Part shown: positions 25,331 through 40,140 of the stretch, piece by piece
Position numbering within the stretch: position 1 is the first letter of the stretch
Layout of the letters: each line of letters begins with the position of its first letter
Assembly: GCA_026874595.1 (NCBI GenBank)
Contig: CM049322.1
Location: 2,525,900-2,589,899 of the forward strand
Length of the DNA stretch: 64,000 nt
Source of the DNA: Sipunculus nudus
Lineage: Eukaryota > Annelida > Sipuncula > Golfingiida > Sipunculidae
Reading direction: 5' to 3'
The notes under the pieces: generated by a model
What the model was told of the DNA's origin: nothing
Databases searched by the model: none
What the model saw: the letters and a program-made list of their open reading frames with translations, nothing else
Program-made: the position numbers and the translations under genes

Positions 25331-25771
25331 AACTCCTTAAATCACGATTTTTTCCCCCTCTTTTTCTTTTGTCATTCGTTTCTAAAATAGTCTATGCCAC
25401 TTATAAATGTAGCTGTGTGCCAAGCTAAATCGGCTTCAATATTTGCAATGGTGATACTGCGAGGACGTTTGGAATTATATTTGTACTGCAACAAGTCAGT
25501 TAAGGGAGTTTCAGTGCCTGGCTGTTCAGGGATTTGTTCTTGCTCACACGACTCTATTATATACCATCTTCCTTTCAGCAAGGATCAAGCCTCTACACTT
25601 CCAGATCCCTTGTTTCTGGTGGTTTCTCTCCTGGGTGGATATGTGTGGCATACAAGGTTACGTTTTAGATTAAGCATTAGTGTGAATGCTTTACCCAGTC
25701 ATCAAACTTAATGGATTCACTCCTGTGTGTAGGTCTGTGTTGTACAAGATCATTCCTTTTTGAGAAGGCTA

Positions 25772-27012
<1,241 letters not shown>

Positions 27013-27596
27013 CTAAAAGATTACTCCTATTTGTAAAAGCTTTACCACAATCATCACACTTGAATGGCTTCTCTCCTGTGTGTATCATTGTGTGTTTCAA
27101 CAGATTTATCTTCTGGGAGAAGGCCTTACCAAAGCCAATACACTTGAACGGCTTCTCTCCTGTGTGGATCCGCCTGTGTTGTGCAAGACCAGAACTGCAT
27201 GAGAAAGCTTTACCACAGTCATCACATTTGAATGGCTTCTCTCCTGTGTGTATCATTGTGTGATTTAACAGATGTATCTTCTGGGAGAAGGCTTTACCAC
27301 AGTCAAGACACTTGAATGGCTTCTCTCCTGTGTGTATCATTGTGTGATTTAACAGATGTATCTTCTGGGAGAAGGCTTTACCACAGTCAAGACACTTGAA
27401 TGGCTTCTCTCCTGTGTGTATCATTGTGTGATTTAACAGATGTATCTTCTGGGAGAAGGCTTTACCACAGTCAAGACACTTGAATGGCTTCTCTCCTGTG
27501 TGTATCATTGTGTGATTTAACAGATGTATCTTCTGGGAGAAGGCTTTACCACAGTCAAGACACTTGAATGGCTTCTCTCCTGTGTGTATCATTGTG

Positions 27597-28689
<1,093 letters not shown>

Positions 28690-28840
28690 TTACAGAAGAT
28701 TACTCCTATTTGTAAAAGTTTTACCAGTCATCACACTTGAATGGCTTTTCTCCTGTTGGTCACACAAGACCAAAGTCATCATGAAAGACATATTACAGGT
28801 CATCATACAACTAAAACCTTATTGATTTGACTGAAAAATT

Positions 28841-28842
<2 letters not shown>

Positions 28843-28870
<28 letters not shown>
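28843..28870. repeat. (TA)n microsatellite
   Basis: Short TA run immediately upstream (minus strand) of the zinc-finger array. Confidence 0.9.
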
Positions 28871-28874
<4 letters not shown>

Positions 28875-29440
28875 TATTCATAAGCGGGTAAATGTGCCTT
28901 TACGAGAGCTTTAAAAGATTATTTTTGTGACGCGTTTTTTCCAAAAATGTATTATTCTATAATGAGGATATGCAGATGAATATAACAGATAAGGTTTAAA
29001 GAGTTTGGTAATCTATAAATATTTGATATATAATGACCAAAATGAAAAAATTTATACTCAAATACAACCTTTTCTAGGGGACGTACTCAACGTTATGAAT
29101 GGCTATAAACAGCAAACTATAAGCAGATAAAGTCAACTAAAGAGAAAAAATAACTCTCAAATAACACCGTGCATCTTTAATTCATTATATAACCTTTTTT
29201 TTTCTTAAATTATACATCTCCTCTAATTACAGAATATTACCTTTGTTTATAATTTGCGTTGAATATTGTAAAATATACCTTTAAAAACTCTTAAATTCAC
29301 ATTCACCTATAAACATATAAGAACGGGACTAAATGCCGGAGGAATACTAGCAAAAAAAATTACCAATCTCAGCAACACTTAATGTAACAGTCTTGGAAGT
29401 TTCTTAATTGCTCGTTTTAGATGTTTCCGCTTTATCGAGC
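28871..29440. other. AT-rich spacer
   Basis: No exon, promoter or repeat recognised. Confidence 0.35.
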
Positions 29441-29454
29441 AGCTACAGGTTGCT

Positions 29455-29660
29455 GTGGTCAAGATCCCAGCCCCGTACGCTCCCTAAGCATAATTTCGAG
29501 AGCCAATAGATGTGATGCCACCAAGCCGAGCCAGCGAGAGCCAAGAGAGGTCGCCATTTATCTGCCCAGAAGATAGCAAGGAGTCGAAGAGGAGAGAGAC
29601 ACTGCAGCACTGACACATTCACAAAATAATGTCATCATCGCAGCTTGCTATATAGTCCAG
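29455..29660 (-). promoter_or_regulatory. Candidate promoter / 5' exon upstream of the zinc-finger array
   Basis: A locally GC-richer island in AT-rich DNA. On the minus strand a CTATATAGC TATA-like box (about 29648-29657) lies about 95 bp before an ATG in AAATGGCGACC context at 29557, which opens a 32-codon frame (MATSLGSRWLGLVASHL...). It faces the zinc-finger array 700 bp downstream. There is no splice evidence that links the two; this is a positional guess. Confidence 0.22.
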
Positions 29661-30151
29661 GACCCCCATGTGGAAAACGATGGAAAACAAATGGAGTTGT
29701 CCTTACTTTCATGTTGTCCTTGGCTATATATGTTATTTTGATAATTTAATAATAATATTTAAGTTAATTTTTGCAAGATTTAAGTTAATTTGTACACCGG
29801 CCGCACCCAGACCCGCACGGGTTTTAGCATATTTTAAATCAGTGTGAATCTGCGTGCACGTTTGCGTGCGTGCACGCGTTTTATTAACAACCGAGTAAAG
29901 CTCGATAGTCTGAAGCCGAAGGACAAAGATCATTTTTAAATAAAGCGGTAAAACGTATATACGGTGGCTAATTTAGGACACAGAAAGCAATTTGATCTCG
30001 AGATCTCAAGATAACATCACAACATCTCGACATAATATCATGAAATCCCGACATATTTTCCCCCCCCCACCTCCAAATGATTACAATGATTGACAGATTT
30101 ATTTTAATCCAATGGTTATGTAACATTGTTTTTTAATATTAAATATTGTTT

Positions 30152-30155
30152 TATA

Positions 30156-30205
<50 letters not shown>
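30152..30205. repeat. (TA)n microsatellite
   Basis: A TA run of about 50 bp immediately before the family A start at 30239. Confidence 0.95.
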
Positions 30206-30206
<1 letters not shown>

Positions 30207-30238
30207 TTATTAAATATAAGATTGTGCCGTTTTGAAAA

Positions 30239-31603
30239 ACAAGGGACCCATGGGTCACGGCGCTCAGCTGATCATGATTGGACTATAAATGTATCACCAT
30301 TGTTATACTATATAGCGTAGAAAAAACTTATGAACATCATGGTCATGTTGGGCTTTTATAAAGGAATATAATGTAATATGTGAGTAAATGATATGTGAAA
30401 TAATCTGACTGATGGATTAATATGGAGTAAAATATAGTGGTCGATTTTTTATTTATTTGGGAGGGGTAAAAAAAACAATTTATTTGAGCAAATATGAATG
30501 CAATGACAGTATACTAAGCAGTGGTATAATGATGATAAGGCTATTTGTTGAAGGATCTATAGTGTATGGAAAACTGCAAGATTTCAATTTGACAGATACA
30601 AGGTTATGATTAACTATGCTGATGAGGGGATTTATGAATTTGTGACTGTATGACATGATATCTTGACAAGATCAGTCTTGACAAGGTACATTATTTTGAT
30701 GACCCTCACGTCTACATATTACACAATATTGACATAATTTCTGGCATGAACATAGGTACCTATGGACAAATGGTCAACATTACTGAACCACCTAGAAGGT
30801 TAAAATATTAAAAATATGATGAAATGTAGATAAAGTTTGAGAGGAAGAGGTAATTTGGGCCATGGTTGGTTTATATGATTGAAGAAAATGTTGCAAATAA
30901 TATTTGAGATCTGACCATGCCTTTCCATTGGTTACATTTTTGATAAGCTGTTGACAGTTCAACAGTTTACACATTTGTCTGATGAGATCTAATTTATTTG
31001 TTAAACCTTTTTTATCAATTTTATGATATGTATACAGTTGCCATAACGTCCCCACTCCACAGGTGCAATGACTTGATGGGGGGGGGGGGTTGTGTTATGA
31101 TCAGAGTTACAACGCCTCTGTCTCTCTGCAGATATTCTCTTTAATTATTAAATTTTATGCTATAGCCATAGAACTATTGTTCACAGTGCCAAGGAGCAAA
31201 GCCTCAGTGGGATGAAGAAGGGGATGGTGAGAGTTACAACACCCTTGCATAAACATACAGGATATGAAATTTAATTCAACAGTGCTTATAAAAAAAAAGT
31301 TTATTCATGAACATTAAATATTTAAAACAGACAGAAAGATGGAGAAACAAAGCAAAACATTTTTTTCCCCATTCTACTGAGCCAATAAAAAATTAACAAT
31401 ATTTGCATTTATTCCTTTTTTTCCATTACATAATTTTTTCAGGTTTACAAATGTTACTATTAATTTACAGTATAACATTCATGTGATTGTGAATATTTCA
31501 GTTGATTCACATTTCTAAATTGCATCAACATTTATAGCTAATGTATCTAGTTTATAGTACCTGTCAACAGAATGGGATGGAGAGAGGAAGGGAGGCAATA
31601 AGG

Positions 31604-31651
<48 letters not shown>

Positions 31652-31670
31652 AAGAGAGAGCTGGACTGCC

Positions 31671-31703
<33 letters not shown>

Positions 31704-33262
31704 GAGGCTCTCTGGTAATTACTGCCTGACCCAGCCTGACCCAGACACTCACAGTGGCAGTAGGTCAGACCTGAAGGTGTTATGTAACTGCCCAGTACAC
31801 TGCATTTATACTGACCTGATGTAAACAATGAAGACTTGGTACCTGGGAACTTGAATAAAATCTACAGTTTTTGATCAATTAATTTCAAATTTCAGATTTT
31901 AACAGATGAAATGCTAATGTGTACATGCCGTGGAAATTAAATCCACAGCACTAACAGGAAAAATTTAAATATTTTTATTTTTTTTTAAATGGTATTAGGA
32001 AAAAAAGAAAAGTATTCTCAACTATGAAACTAATACATGTGTTAAAATTAATCCAAGGATCAAAACACCCAATATATTATACCAGGAGCAAACTGGAGTT
32101 GGGAATGTTTAATTTTATGAACTGAAATAAAGGATCAGCAATATAAATTTTGATTATTTAGCCAGTATCATGTAACAACTGATACAACCATGAGTTATAA
32201 GTCAAACAAATTAAAATCTTTAATGAGCACTCTGATGAACATCCACACTTTCATAGCAATACATCACTTTGTGGACACAATTAAATGTGCACTTTAATCA
32301 TTGTAACCCTGGTGGTACAATACAAAATCTAAAATGTAGCATAGCCAAAAATAAAATAAAATACAGAAAATTATAACATTCATCTAGTTTATGCACCAGC
32401 TGGGGGGGGGGGGGGGCGGGGTGGGTGGGAGTGCAGGGCAGAGGGGAAGCCTGCTAGGAGTGGCCAAGCTAAGCCAAGGCAAGCTGCCTGGGGCGGGTTA
32501 CATAATGCAAGTGAAGACTGTATTACTAGGTGGGCCAGATGTAAACAACACTTGACATGGTGTATGAAAACTTGAATAAAAGCTACTCTTTTCAAACAAT
32601 TCCTTTGAAATTTCAGATTTTAAAAGATTAAATCCTTATGTATAAATGCTGTGAAAATTAAATCAACAGTGCTTACAGGGAAAACGTGCCATTGCCAAAG
32701 TTGGACAAAATTTAAGGTATTGATTTTTTATTTATGCTAATAACTTGAAAAATTTTCAAAATTCAGATCTAATTTTGGGTAAACAATTGAATCTTGATCA
32801 AATAAAGTTATATTCCTGAAAAAAAGTCTCCAGCTTCAGCAATTCTCATGTTAAGTGAGCAAATATATTTCCTGATTTTTAAGAAACTGCATTATATTTG
32901 GGCCCATAACTTCAAAATAATACCCAATACTAACCTAATTTTTGGTACGTGCACAGAAAATGTGTGGAAAAATATGAATACTAAATATGATTAAAAACAG
33001 ATCAGTGGTTTTTATATTAGGCAGCTTTGAAGTGTAACAATGGCTTTTTTATGGAAAACGGAGGTTTTTCCTTAATATCTCGAAGGAACGAAATCCTAAT
33101 GACCCAATTGTCGGTATAGGAGATTTTGGGGACATCTATTGGTATGCAGAATTTTGGATTCGTAGGTCCAACAGTTTTAAAACGTGCCCTGTTAACGGAC
33201 GGACGGCCGGACGGACGGACGACGGACAAAGGACCACGACTATAGCTCAGATGACTTATAGA
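30239..33262 (+). mobile_element. Family A non-autonomous element, long copy 2 (~3.0 kb)
   Basis: It starts ACAAGGGACCCATGGGTCAC, then GGCGCTCAGCTGATC, and follows the same order of internal blocks as 15084-18728: antisense endonuclease fragment (30890-31055), CTTGCATAAACATACAGGAT (about 31240), GTAACCCTGGTGGTACAATA (about 32306), poly-G plus GAGTGCAGGGCAGAGG (32402-32445), the TCGAAGGAACGAAATCCTAA block, and ACGGACGGACGACGGACAAA. The end is truncated after AGCTCAGATGACTTATAG, lacking the final TCAGCTGAGCTAAAAA. A (GA)n tract at 31604-31705 is unique to this copy. Confidence 0.75.
31604..31705. repeat. (GA)n microsatellite inside family A copy 2
   Basis: Imperfect GA tract with AAAG interruptions and one CTGGACTGCC break. 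The open frames over it (RERERE / SLSLSL) are artefacts. Confidence 0.95.
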
Positions 33263-33783
33263 TGAAAACTATTTTTTAGAGCTATTTGCAGAAAAATATA
33301 TACATTTGATTTGTCTTTAAAAACTTGGTCACAAATATGAATACTAATGTAGTTTAACTACAAAGTTTCAATCTGGCAAATCATAAATGTTTTAAACTTA
33401 TATTTAAGAGGCAAAAAAAATTATAAGGTATGGTTCTCAGGCACCGCGCACGTCAATTTTAACCCCGCTTCAATTTTTTTTATTTTTTTTATTTTGAATT
33501 TCAATAGAAACAACCCTATTTTGAGCCCAAGCTTCTTGGACAATTCCTTCAAGAAGATAAAATCATACAATTTTGATCAGATTTCCTTTGTAATGTAGTG
33601 CTTTTACCTGTTTAGCAAAGGAAATCTGTAATTATCATGATTTTCCCTGATCATATGACACTTTTATCGAAACATACAAAAAAAAAAAAAAATTGACCGT
33701 GTGCACTGATTTATGAAAAAAGTGCTTGAGAACCCAACCTTTTTTTATCCATACAGAATGATTTTAACATTTAACTGCATTTC

Positions 33784-33786
<3 letters not shown>
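33263..33786. other. Non-coding spacer
   Basis: AT-rich with several poly-A and poly-T tracts. Nothing recognised. Confidence 0.35.

Positions 33787-33855
<69 letters not shown>
33787..33855. repeat. (TA)n(CATA)n microsatellite
   Basis: About 40 bp of TA followed by seven or so CATA units. Confidence 0.95.
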
Positions 33856-33856
<1 letters not shown>

Positions 33857-34584
33857 GCTCAGACTGCACCAGCCTTTACCATTAAGGGGAGTGGTACTTT
33901 AATTGTATCCCTTATTATCACTCACCAGTGCATGCATGCAGCCAGAGTGGAAATAAGGTCTGCCTCATAATAAAATCTTCATATATTAGCCGCCCGCGGC
34001 AATATTAGCACTGGAGTTATGGTAAAAGAGCTATAATGGTCAAGTATAAAAAATAAGAAGAGAGCTGACTATACAATCCACATTTTATTAAATGATTAAC
34101 GGACTAGCTTCAGATTATCTGCTAATAGATTAACTCAAACTGTATCTCATGCTAAGCCCTATATATACAGTCCGCGCAAATCGCATTTACTATATAGACA
34201 CCGAGGTTCACACGGAAAGACACTCACTTTTCTTTCCTTCAAATTTTCTTTTCTTTCCTTTCAAAAGCCTGCAAACTTTGGAACAGTTTACTATAATTCA
34301 GTCTACTTCAATCGATTCCTTTAAGGAAAATGTTCGGGACTATTTAAATCCTGCCTCTCGAGAAATATACAGTAATTATTTCGACAATCATCGTCAACAT
34401 TAAATTAGTCATACTCGGTTACGACTAGGTGCCAGTAACTTAAATCAATACCTATTTTCAATTGGAAAGACTGATGGTTTTAATCTAATATATATGCTCC
34501 ATATGGACTGAGACGTTTATTTTTATTGTATTACGCCTACCAGTAATAATATATGTATAAGTATCAGTGTATGTTGGATGTCAA

Positions 34585-34587
<3 letters not shown>

Positions 34588-34627
<40 letters not shown>
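34588..34627. repeat. (TA)n microsatellite
   Basis: About 40 bp of TA. Surrounding 33860-34780 has no recognised gene; the 84-residue frame at 34149-34403 lacks any domain. Confidence 0.92.
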
Positions 34628-34629
<2 letters not shown>

Positions 34630-34784
34630 TATCGTGTGTGATTATATGTGCACTTTCCCAATCTGAACATTTATATATACATATATACATTAATGTTGAT
34701 ATTCACTTTTTTTTTATTTATATACAGGAGAGCAGTTGCATTAGCCTTATCGGCTATTTGTTGTATTGAAATAAATATTTTTCC

Positions 34785-35295
34785 ACTTTGGAAATATATT
34801 TTTCACACCTAGTAATTCGTGGCCACGAATTAGCAATTCGTTCGCGTCATTTTGACCCTCTGGTATTACGACCAGATTACTGGTGCGAGAGTGTCATGAC
34901 ATCTACGTCTGAGGATCGCATTATAAGGCCTTGTTACAACTGATAATGTAATAACAAATCTACAGGTAATGTAACACAAACTGATAATGTAATAACAAAT
35001 CAACTGATAATGTAATACTAACCGATAACGTAATAAAAAATCAACCGATAATGTTACAATAACCGATAATGTAAAACAAAATCAACCGATAACGTAATAA
35101 CTTTTGCTAATGGATAACGTAATAGGAAATTACCCGATAATGTAACAAAGTTCCCGAACCTTTAATGTAAAAAAAAATCAACCGGTAATGTAGTAACACT
35201 TCAGCGTGCCTGACCACTCCGTGGAAGCCACTTCTAAATCCTATTATTATCCCAAGGGTGAGAGATTTCGCATTTATCCTAACAATTCATTGCAA
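34785..35295 (+). repeat. Repeat family C, copy 1, with internal GATAATGTAATAAC minisatellite
   Basis: A module with AGTAATTCGTGGCCACGAATTA (34812-34833) precedes a stretch of degenerate copies of ACCGATAATGTAATAACAAATC from about 34937 to 35185, then CACTTCAGCGTGCCTGACCA, CTCCGTGGAAGCCACTT and AACAATTCATTGCAAG. The reverse complement of 48350-48735 matches this in order with few differences, so the two are inverted copies of one family 13 kb apart. Confidence 0.82.
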
Positions 35296-35301
35296 GTATA
35301 T

Positions 35302-35515
35302 TTTAGCTTAGCTGAATGAAAGTTATCCGAGCTATAGAGATCACTCTTTGTCCGCCATTCGTGCGTGAACAGGCCACAAATCATAACCGCTGGACCTAGA
35401 ATCTTATAACTGAAACCCATGGAGTTCCATAAAAAAAGTTCTTTGGAAATCTGAATTTAAATCACTTCAACCTATATTCTCCGAGCTTTGGGGCTCATAA
35501 GTACCCTACAGAATA
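35302..35515 (-). mobile_element. Family A 3' fragment in reverse orientation
   Basis: The plus strand reads TTTTAGCTTAGCTGAATGAA, then ATCCGAGCTATAGAGATCAC, CGCCATTCGTGCGTGAACAG and CATAACCGCTGGACCTAGAA. This is the reverse complement of the family 3' end (...GCTATAGCTCAG..., AGCTGAGCTAAAA). It may pair with the reverse-oriented 5' piece at 40141-40680. Confidence 0.6.
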
Positions 35516-35519
35516 ATGA

Positions 35520-37936
35520 AACAAGTGACCCATGGGTCATGACGCTCAGCTGCCAAGCATGACCTGTGACATCATGGACTGAGATTCACAACTTCCAGTC
35601 AAATTTTGAAGAACCAATTGGCCAATTTGTTGAAAATTTTCTATGACAACAGAAATATATATCACCTATGTCTGGTTAAAACTCAGTGAATTGATGGTCT
35701 GAGGAAAATGCATGATTTTTAAGCTATCAGGAATTATTCCAACAGCTTGCTTGAAACCTGTCAGTCTTAAAAGGAACACCACAAAGGGCAAATATAAGAT
35801 CAAAATATATAGCAAAAATCAAGGAAATATATGCAAGAATTATTGAGAAACAAGGTGCTTCTGTATGAATTTTTATTCAATACAAGCCAACTGTACTGCA
35901 CTTTTATAAATGATAGTAATATTTATTCAGAAATATTTAACCCAATCCTTTACAAGATTACATAAAAATACATCCAACTGCATTCACTTTAACTGTTCTT
36001 GAGATAATATGATCAAAAGGAATTAAAAGATGGTTGCCTGGTGGCCGTATTGGACTTCTGACAAGTCTGAAATCAGACAACAAACATTCTCTAAGTCGGA
36101 CCAAACATTAAGAATTTCTAAGGTGGCTAACTGGCAGACATAATGGATTTCTGACAAGTATGACAATTGATATCCCACATTCTCCAATAAGAGACCAAAC
36201 TTGGGGCAAATTATCCAGTAATAAATGCCCAAAATAATTCAAAAGGCATGTCCAGGCCCTCATATCAGATTTATAGATATGCAATTGTAAAAAGTGCAAG
36301 TCCAATATTTTTATTATCACTCTGCTTTTCAATGGGGTCAGCAGGGTAGGTAAACTGCCAAACCTGAAAGAAAAGAAATGCAGAAAGCATGTTTAAGAGT
36401 CTTGAAATAAAACAAAAAGCCATCCTAAATCAAGGTACAGATCCACATATTATGAGAACAAACACTTGCTTTTATATGTGGTGATATATATTAAAATATT
36501 CAGATATCTAGGAAACTAAGTTTATTGCTAGGATTCCATAAAATAAACTGCAAAATGTTCCCATCATCTTATAAATCAGTAGCTAAACCTTAATACTATA
36601 CTCTCATAGTCTTAATGCCTGGGTGAAGCATTCTGACAACAGTGTTTTTGTTATGAAGTAACAGGTACTTATCACTGAGCCTTATCACTTAATAGGCTGA
36701 TACAAAAGGGAGTCATATGTCACCAGTGTCACTCACAATTACAGCCACACAGGGAGATGTACCAGCTGGAGTGGGATGGTTATATATACAAGAAAAATAG
36801 AGATGGTCTATAAAATAAGTAATTGTGAACATCCCTGACCTATGACCTTGGCCTTTTGCCCATATATCAACTGGATTCTTTCTAAATGATGGGTAACTAC
36901 TGACCACTTAAATCTGGTGTAATTACTTGGCAACCAATGGGTGAATAACTTTGACCTGCAACCTTTAACCTGCTGACCAGCTGACCCCAAAATCAATAAG
37001 TTATTTATTCAACGGAAAGACCCATAAATATGAAGTTTGAGTCAAACTGAGTGATGCATAGATGTGGCATATGTGAAAGACTGAAGGTTTGGGTTGAACA
37101 GTTACACTTGAAATATGCTCACAAGCATTTAGAACAATTAAATATTGTGACCTTGACCTTTGACTTTTTGACCTCAACATCAATAGGCTTCTTCCCTTAT
37201 TGATAGGTAAGCCATATTTGACAGATGGAAGGTACAGATTGAAAAGTTTGCCTGAAAATGACTCCACGCAAGAAGTTGGTGCTGTGAACTTGACCTTTGA
37301 CCTCAAAATCAACAGGTCTTTTCCCCTGTTGGCAGAGAAGCGATGTCAGTGCTGGAAGGTTTGGAATGAAAAGTCTAGCTTGAAATGTGTCCACTACCTT
37401 TTCAAAGAAGTGGATCCTGTGACCCTGACCTTTGACCTTGTGACCTCAAAATCTATAGGATTCTTCTCCAACTTAGTAGGTGAGCTATATGTGAAAGATC
37501 AAAGAATTGGGATGAAAGGGTTGGCTTAAAATGCATCCACAGGCTTTTCAAAGAGGAGGCCCCTGTGACCTTGACCTTTGACCTTTTGACCTAAAAAAAA
37601 TTATGGTTCTTCCCCTGTTGGTAGGTGAGCTGTATGTGAAAGATGGAAGGTTTGGGATGAAAATTTTGTCTCAAAGAGTTATTTCTGGGGGGTGCAAACA
37701 CACCCCATAACTTCGAGAATATAGGTCGCAGTGACCTAATTTCAGGTTTGCAAGGAGATCTTTTTATAACCTCTAAGACTGCATAGGGTTCATGGCCCTA
37801 GCCCCTACGGTTATGATTTGTGCCCTGCTAACGGACGGACGGCCGGCCGGACGGCCGGACGGACAGACGGAAGGACGCCGGACAAAGACCCATCGCTATA
37901 GCCCAGCATTACTGAAAGTCAGCTGAGCTAAAAAAA
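35520..37936 (+). mobile_element. Family A element with internal tandem array
   Basis: It starts ACAAGTGACCCATGGGTCAT, then GACGCTCAGCTGCC, and ends with a long CGGACGG/CCGGCCGG tract, CGCTATAGCCCAGCATTACT and GTCAGCTGAGCTAAAAA. The middle (about 36800-37690) is a tandem array of about 138-bp units, each with a GACCTTTGACCT core followed by TCTTCCCCTGTTGGTAGGTG-like and GGAAGGTTTGG-like segments. No transposase frame. Confidence 0.72.
36800..37690 (+). repeat. ~138-bp tandem repeat with DR1-like TGACCTTTGACCT cores
   Basis: Perfect TGACCTTTGACCT (reverse complement AGGTCAAAGGTCA, a DR1 nuclear-receptor element) occurs at 37291, 37426 and 37572, and a one-mismatch copy at about 37152. More diverged units lie to the left. 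Spacing between cores is 135-146 bp. Confidence 0.75.
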
Positions 37937-37989
37937 ACTAGACGACCAGAGGTGGAAAGCTTGCCGGAAATTACGTAGAAATAAGCAAA

Positions 37990-40080
37990 TGAATGAACAA
38001 TGACGAAGAGACAGAAAATGAGCCATTGTTTGTGAAGATAGAACCAATATTGACAAAGTTAGGGGGAATAAGATTTTGACGTGTTTTGATGACCTTGAAC
38101 TTTAACCTCTATAAAATACACATACAGCTTCCAGAAATCATTCCAATATACGATACAAGTAAGTTACAAAGTGATTCGTGCAAAACTGTGGCCTGTAGAA
38201 TGCTAAATGTATATGGCCAAAAATGATATGTTGTAGAGGTTCGAGTGCAGCACCCCCTAGCGGCCATATTCCGATAAATCATGTTCGAGATATTAGTGTA
38301 AGACATTAGATGTATCAGTTTCAAAAGATTTCCTGCAAAACTGTGGCCCGTAGATTGCTCATTGTAAGACGCAAGAACCCGCAAGCAGACGAAATTGAGG
38401 GGCCACTGACAAACAGACAGATATTGTGACAAAGTGACACAAGATTGAGACCAGATGACATAACCAAGTTATGACAGAGACCCAGAGAAAGGAAATAAGC
38501 TACAGTGTATGTAATTGAGGTTTATAGTTTTGAAGTTATGGCCAAACAATTATATGTTGTAGAGGTTCAAGTGCAGCGCCACCTAGCGGCCATATCCCGA
38601 AAATAAAAATTACTTTCGAGATATTAGTGTAAGACATAAGATTTACCAGTTTCAAGAGGATTCCTGCAAAACTGTGGCCCGTAGATTGCTAATTGCAAGC
38701 CGCAAGAACCAGCAAGCAGACGAAATTGAGGGCAACTGACAAACAGACAAACACAAAGTGACACAAGATTGAGACCAATCGACTAGACCAGATAATGGAG
38801 AAAGCCCAGAGGAAGAAATTGAATCTAAGTTTGTGACGATAGGTGTAATATTGACGAATTTATGACGAAAATTTATTTTCGACGTTTTTCGATGACCTTG
38901 ACCTTGTCCTTTGACAAATAATGAAAAAAATCTAAAGGCTTCGGGGACTTTTAGTTGTATATCAACTGTGTAAGTTTGAAAACGATCGCTGCAAAACTGT
39001 GTATTTTAGGCTGGAGACAGAAAGACAGACAGATAGACAAACAAACAAACTAAACAACCTGAGGTTGGCAAAATGGAAGGCAAAATGTGGAAATGAAAGG
39101 TTAAACAGACAACGTCATATGTCCTTATGGAAAACAAGAGTTCGAGTTAAGGAAAAGCCAAACAAAATGAGGTAAAGTTGAAGTTGATACGACCATTTTT
39201 GACCAAGTGATGAGGAAAATAAAGTTTCGAGGTTTAATCGATTACATTGACCTTGACCATTGACCTATATTGACCAAAAACAACAGACAATTCAAGGTGA
39301 TTGCTGCAAAATTGTGGCATGTAGTTTGCTAAAATGTCATACCGAACATCAAGGCCGTTGACAAAATTGACAACAACAGATGAACAGATAGACATACTGA
39401 CAAGGTGACACAAGGTCAACAAAGGTTGATCATAAAATGATATGGGGAATGAAAAGACAAACAAAATGACCTTAGAATGAGGTAGATACGACCATCTGTG
39501 ACCAGGTTGTGAGGAAAATAAAATTTCGTGGTTTTTCGATGGCCTTGACCTTTGACCTATTTTGACCAAAACAATAGGGCATCTAGAAATTTAATTTTCC
39601 AATATACCTGTAACTTTCAAGGTGATTTGGCAAAACTGTGGCCAGGAGAGTGCAGACAAACAAACAGACAGAGAGACAAACAGACTGACAAGATGACACA
39701 AGGTCAACGAAGGTTGATCATACCGTGATATGGGAAATGGAAAGACGAACAAAATGAGGTAGGGATGAGGTTGATATGACCATTTTTGACCAAGTTATGA
39801 GGAAAATAAAGTTACGAGGTTTTTCGATGACCTTGACTTTGACCGTTGACCTACATAAACCAAAACAAGGGGCACCTAGACATTTCATTTTCTATCATCC
39901 CTGTATAGGTTTCAAGGTGATTGTTGCAAAATTGTGGCCAGGGCAGTGCAGACAAATAAATAAACAAACAGACAGACAAACAGACATACGCAACTGACCA
40001 ATCTTTGATTCCGGCAAGCAACAAACAGACATACGCAACTGACCAACATGTTTGCTGAAATCGAAGATTTCCGGCAAGCA
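37990..40080 (+). repeat. Tandem units of ~325 bp and ~290 bp, TTGACCT-rich
   Basis: Two copies of a unit (38212- and 38542-) share GTTGTAGAGGTTC, CCTAGCGGCCATAT, TTCGAGATATTAGTGTAAGA and CTGCAAAACTGTGGCCCGTA. Three copies of another (39203, 39498 and 39787) share TGAGGAAAATAAAGTTTCGA, TTGACCTTTGACCTAT and TTGACCAAAAC. Another DR1 core sits at 39546. A 50-60 bp direct duplication with ACAAACAGACATACGCAACT lies at about 39975-40078. Open frames such as SVAYVCLSVCLF come from these repeats. Confidence 0.68.
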
Positions 40081-40140
40081 AAAAAAATTGGTACAAAATT
40101 TCAAGTATCCGAGTTACTTTATGCATATTGAATATGGAGT

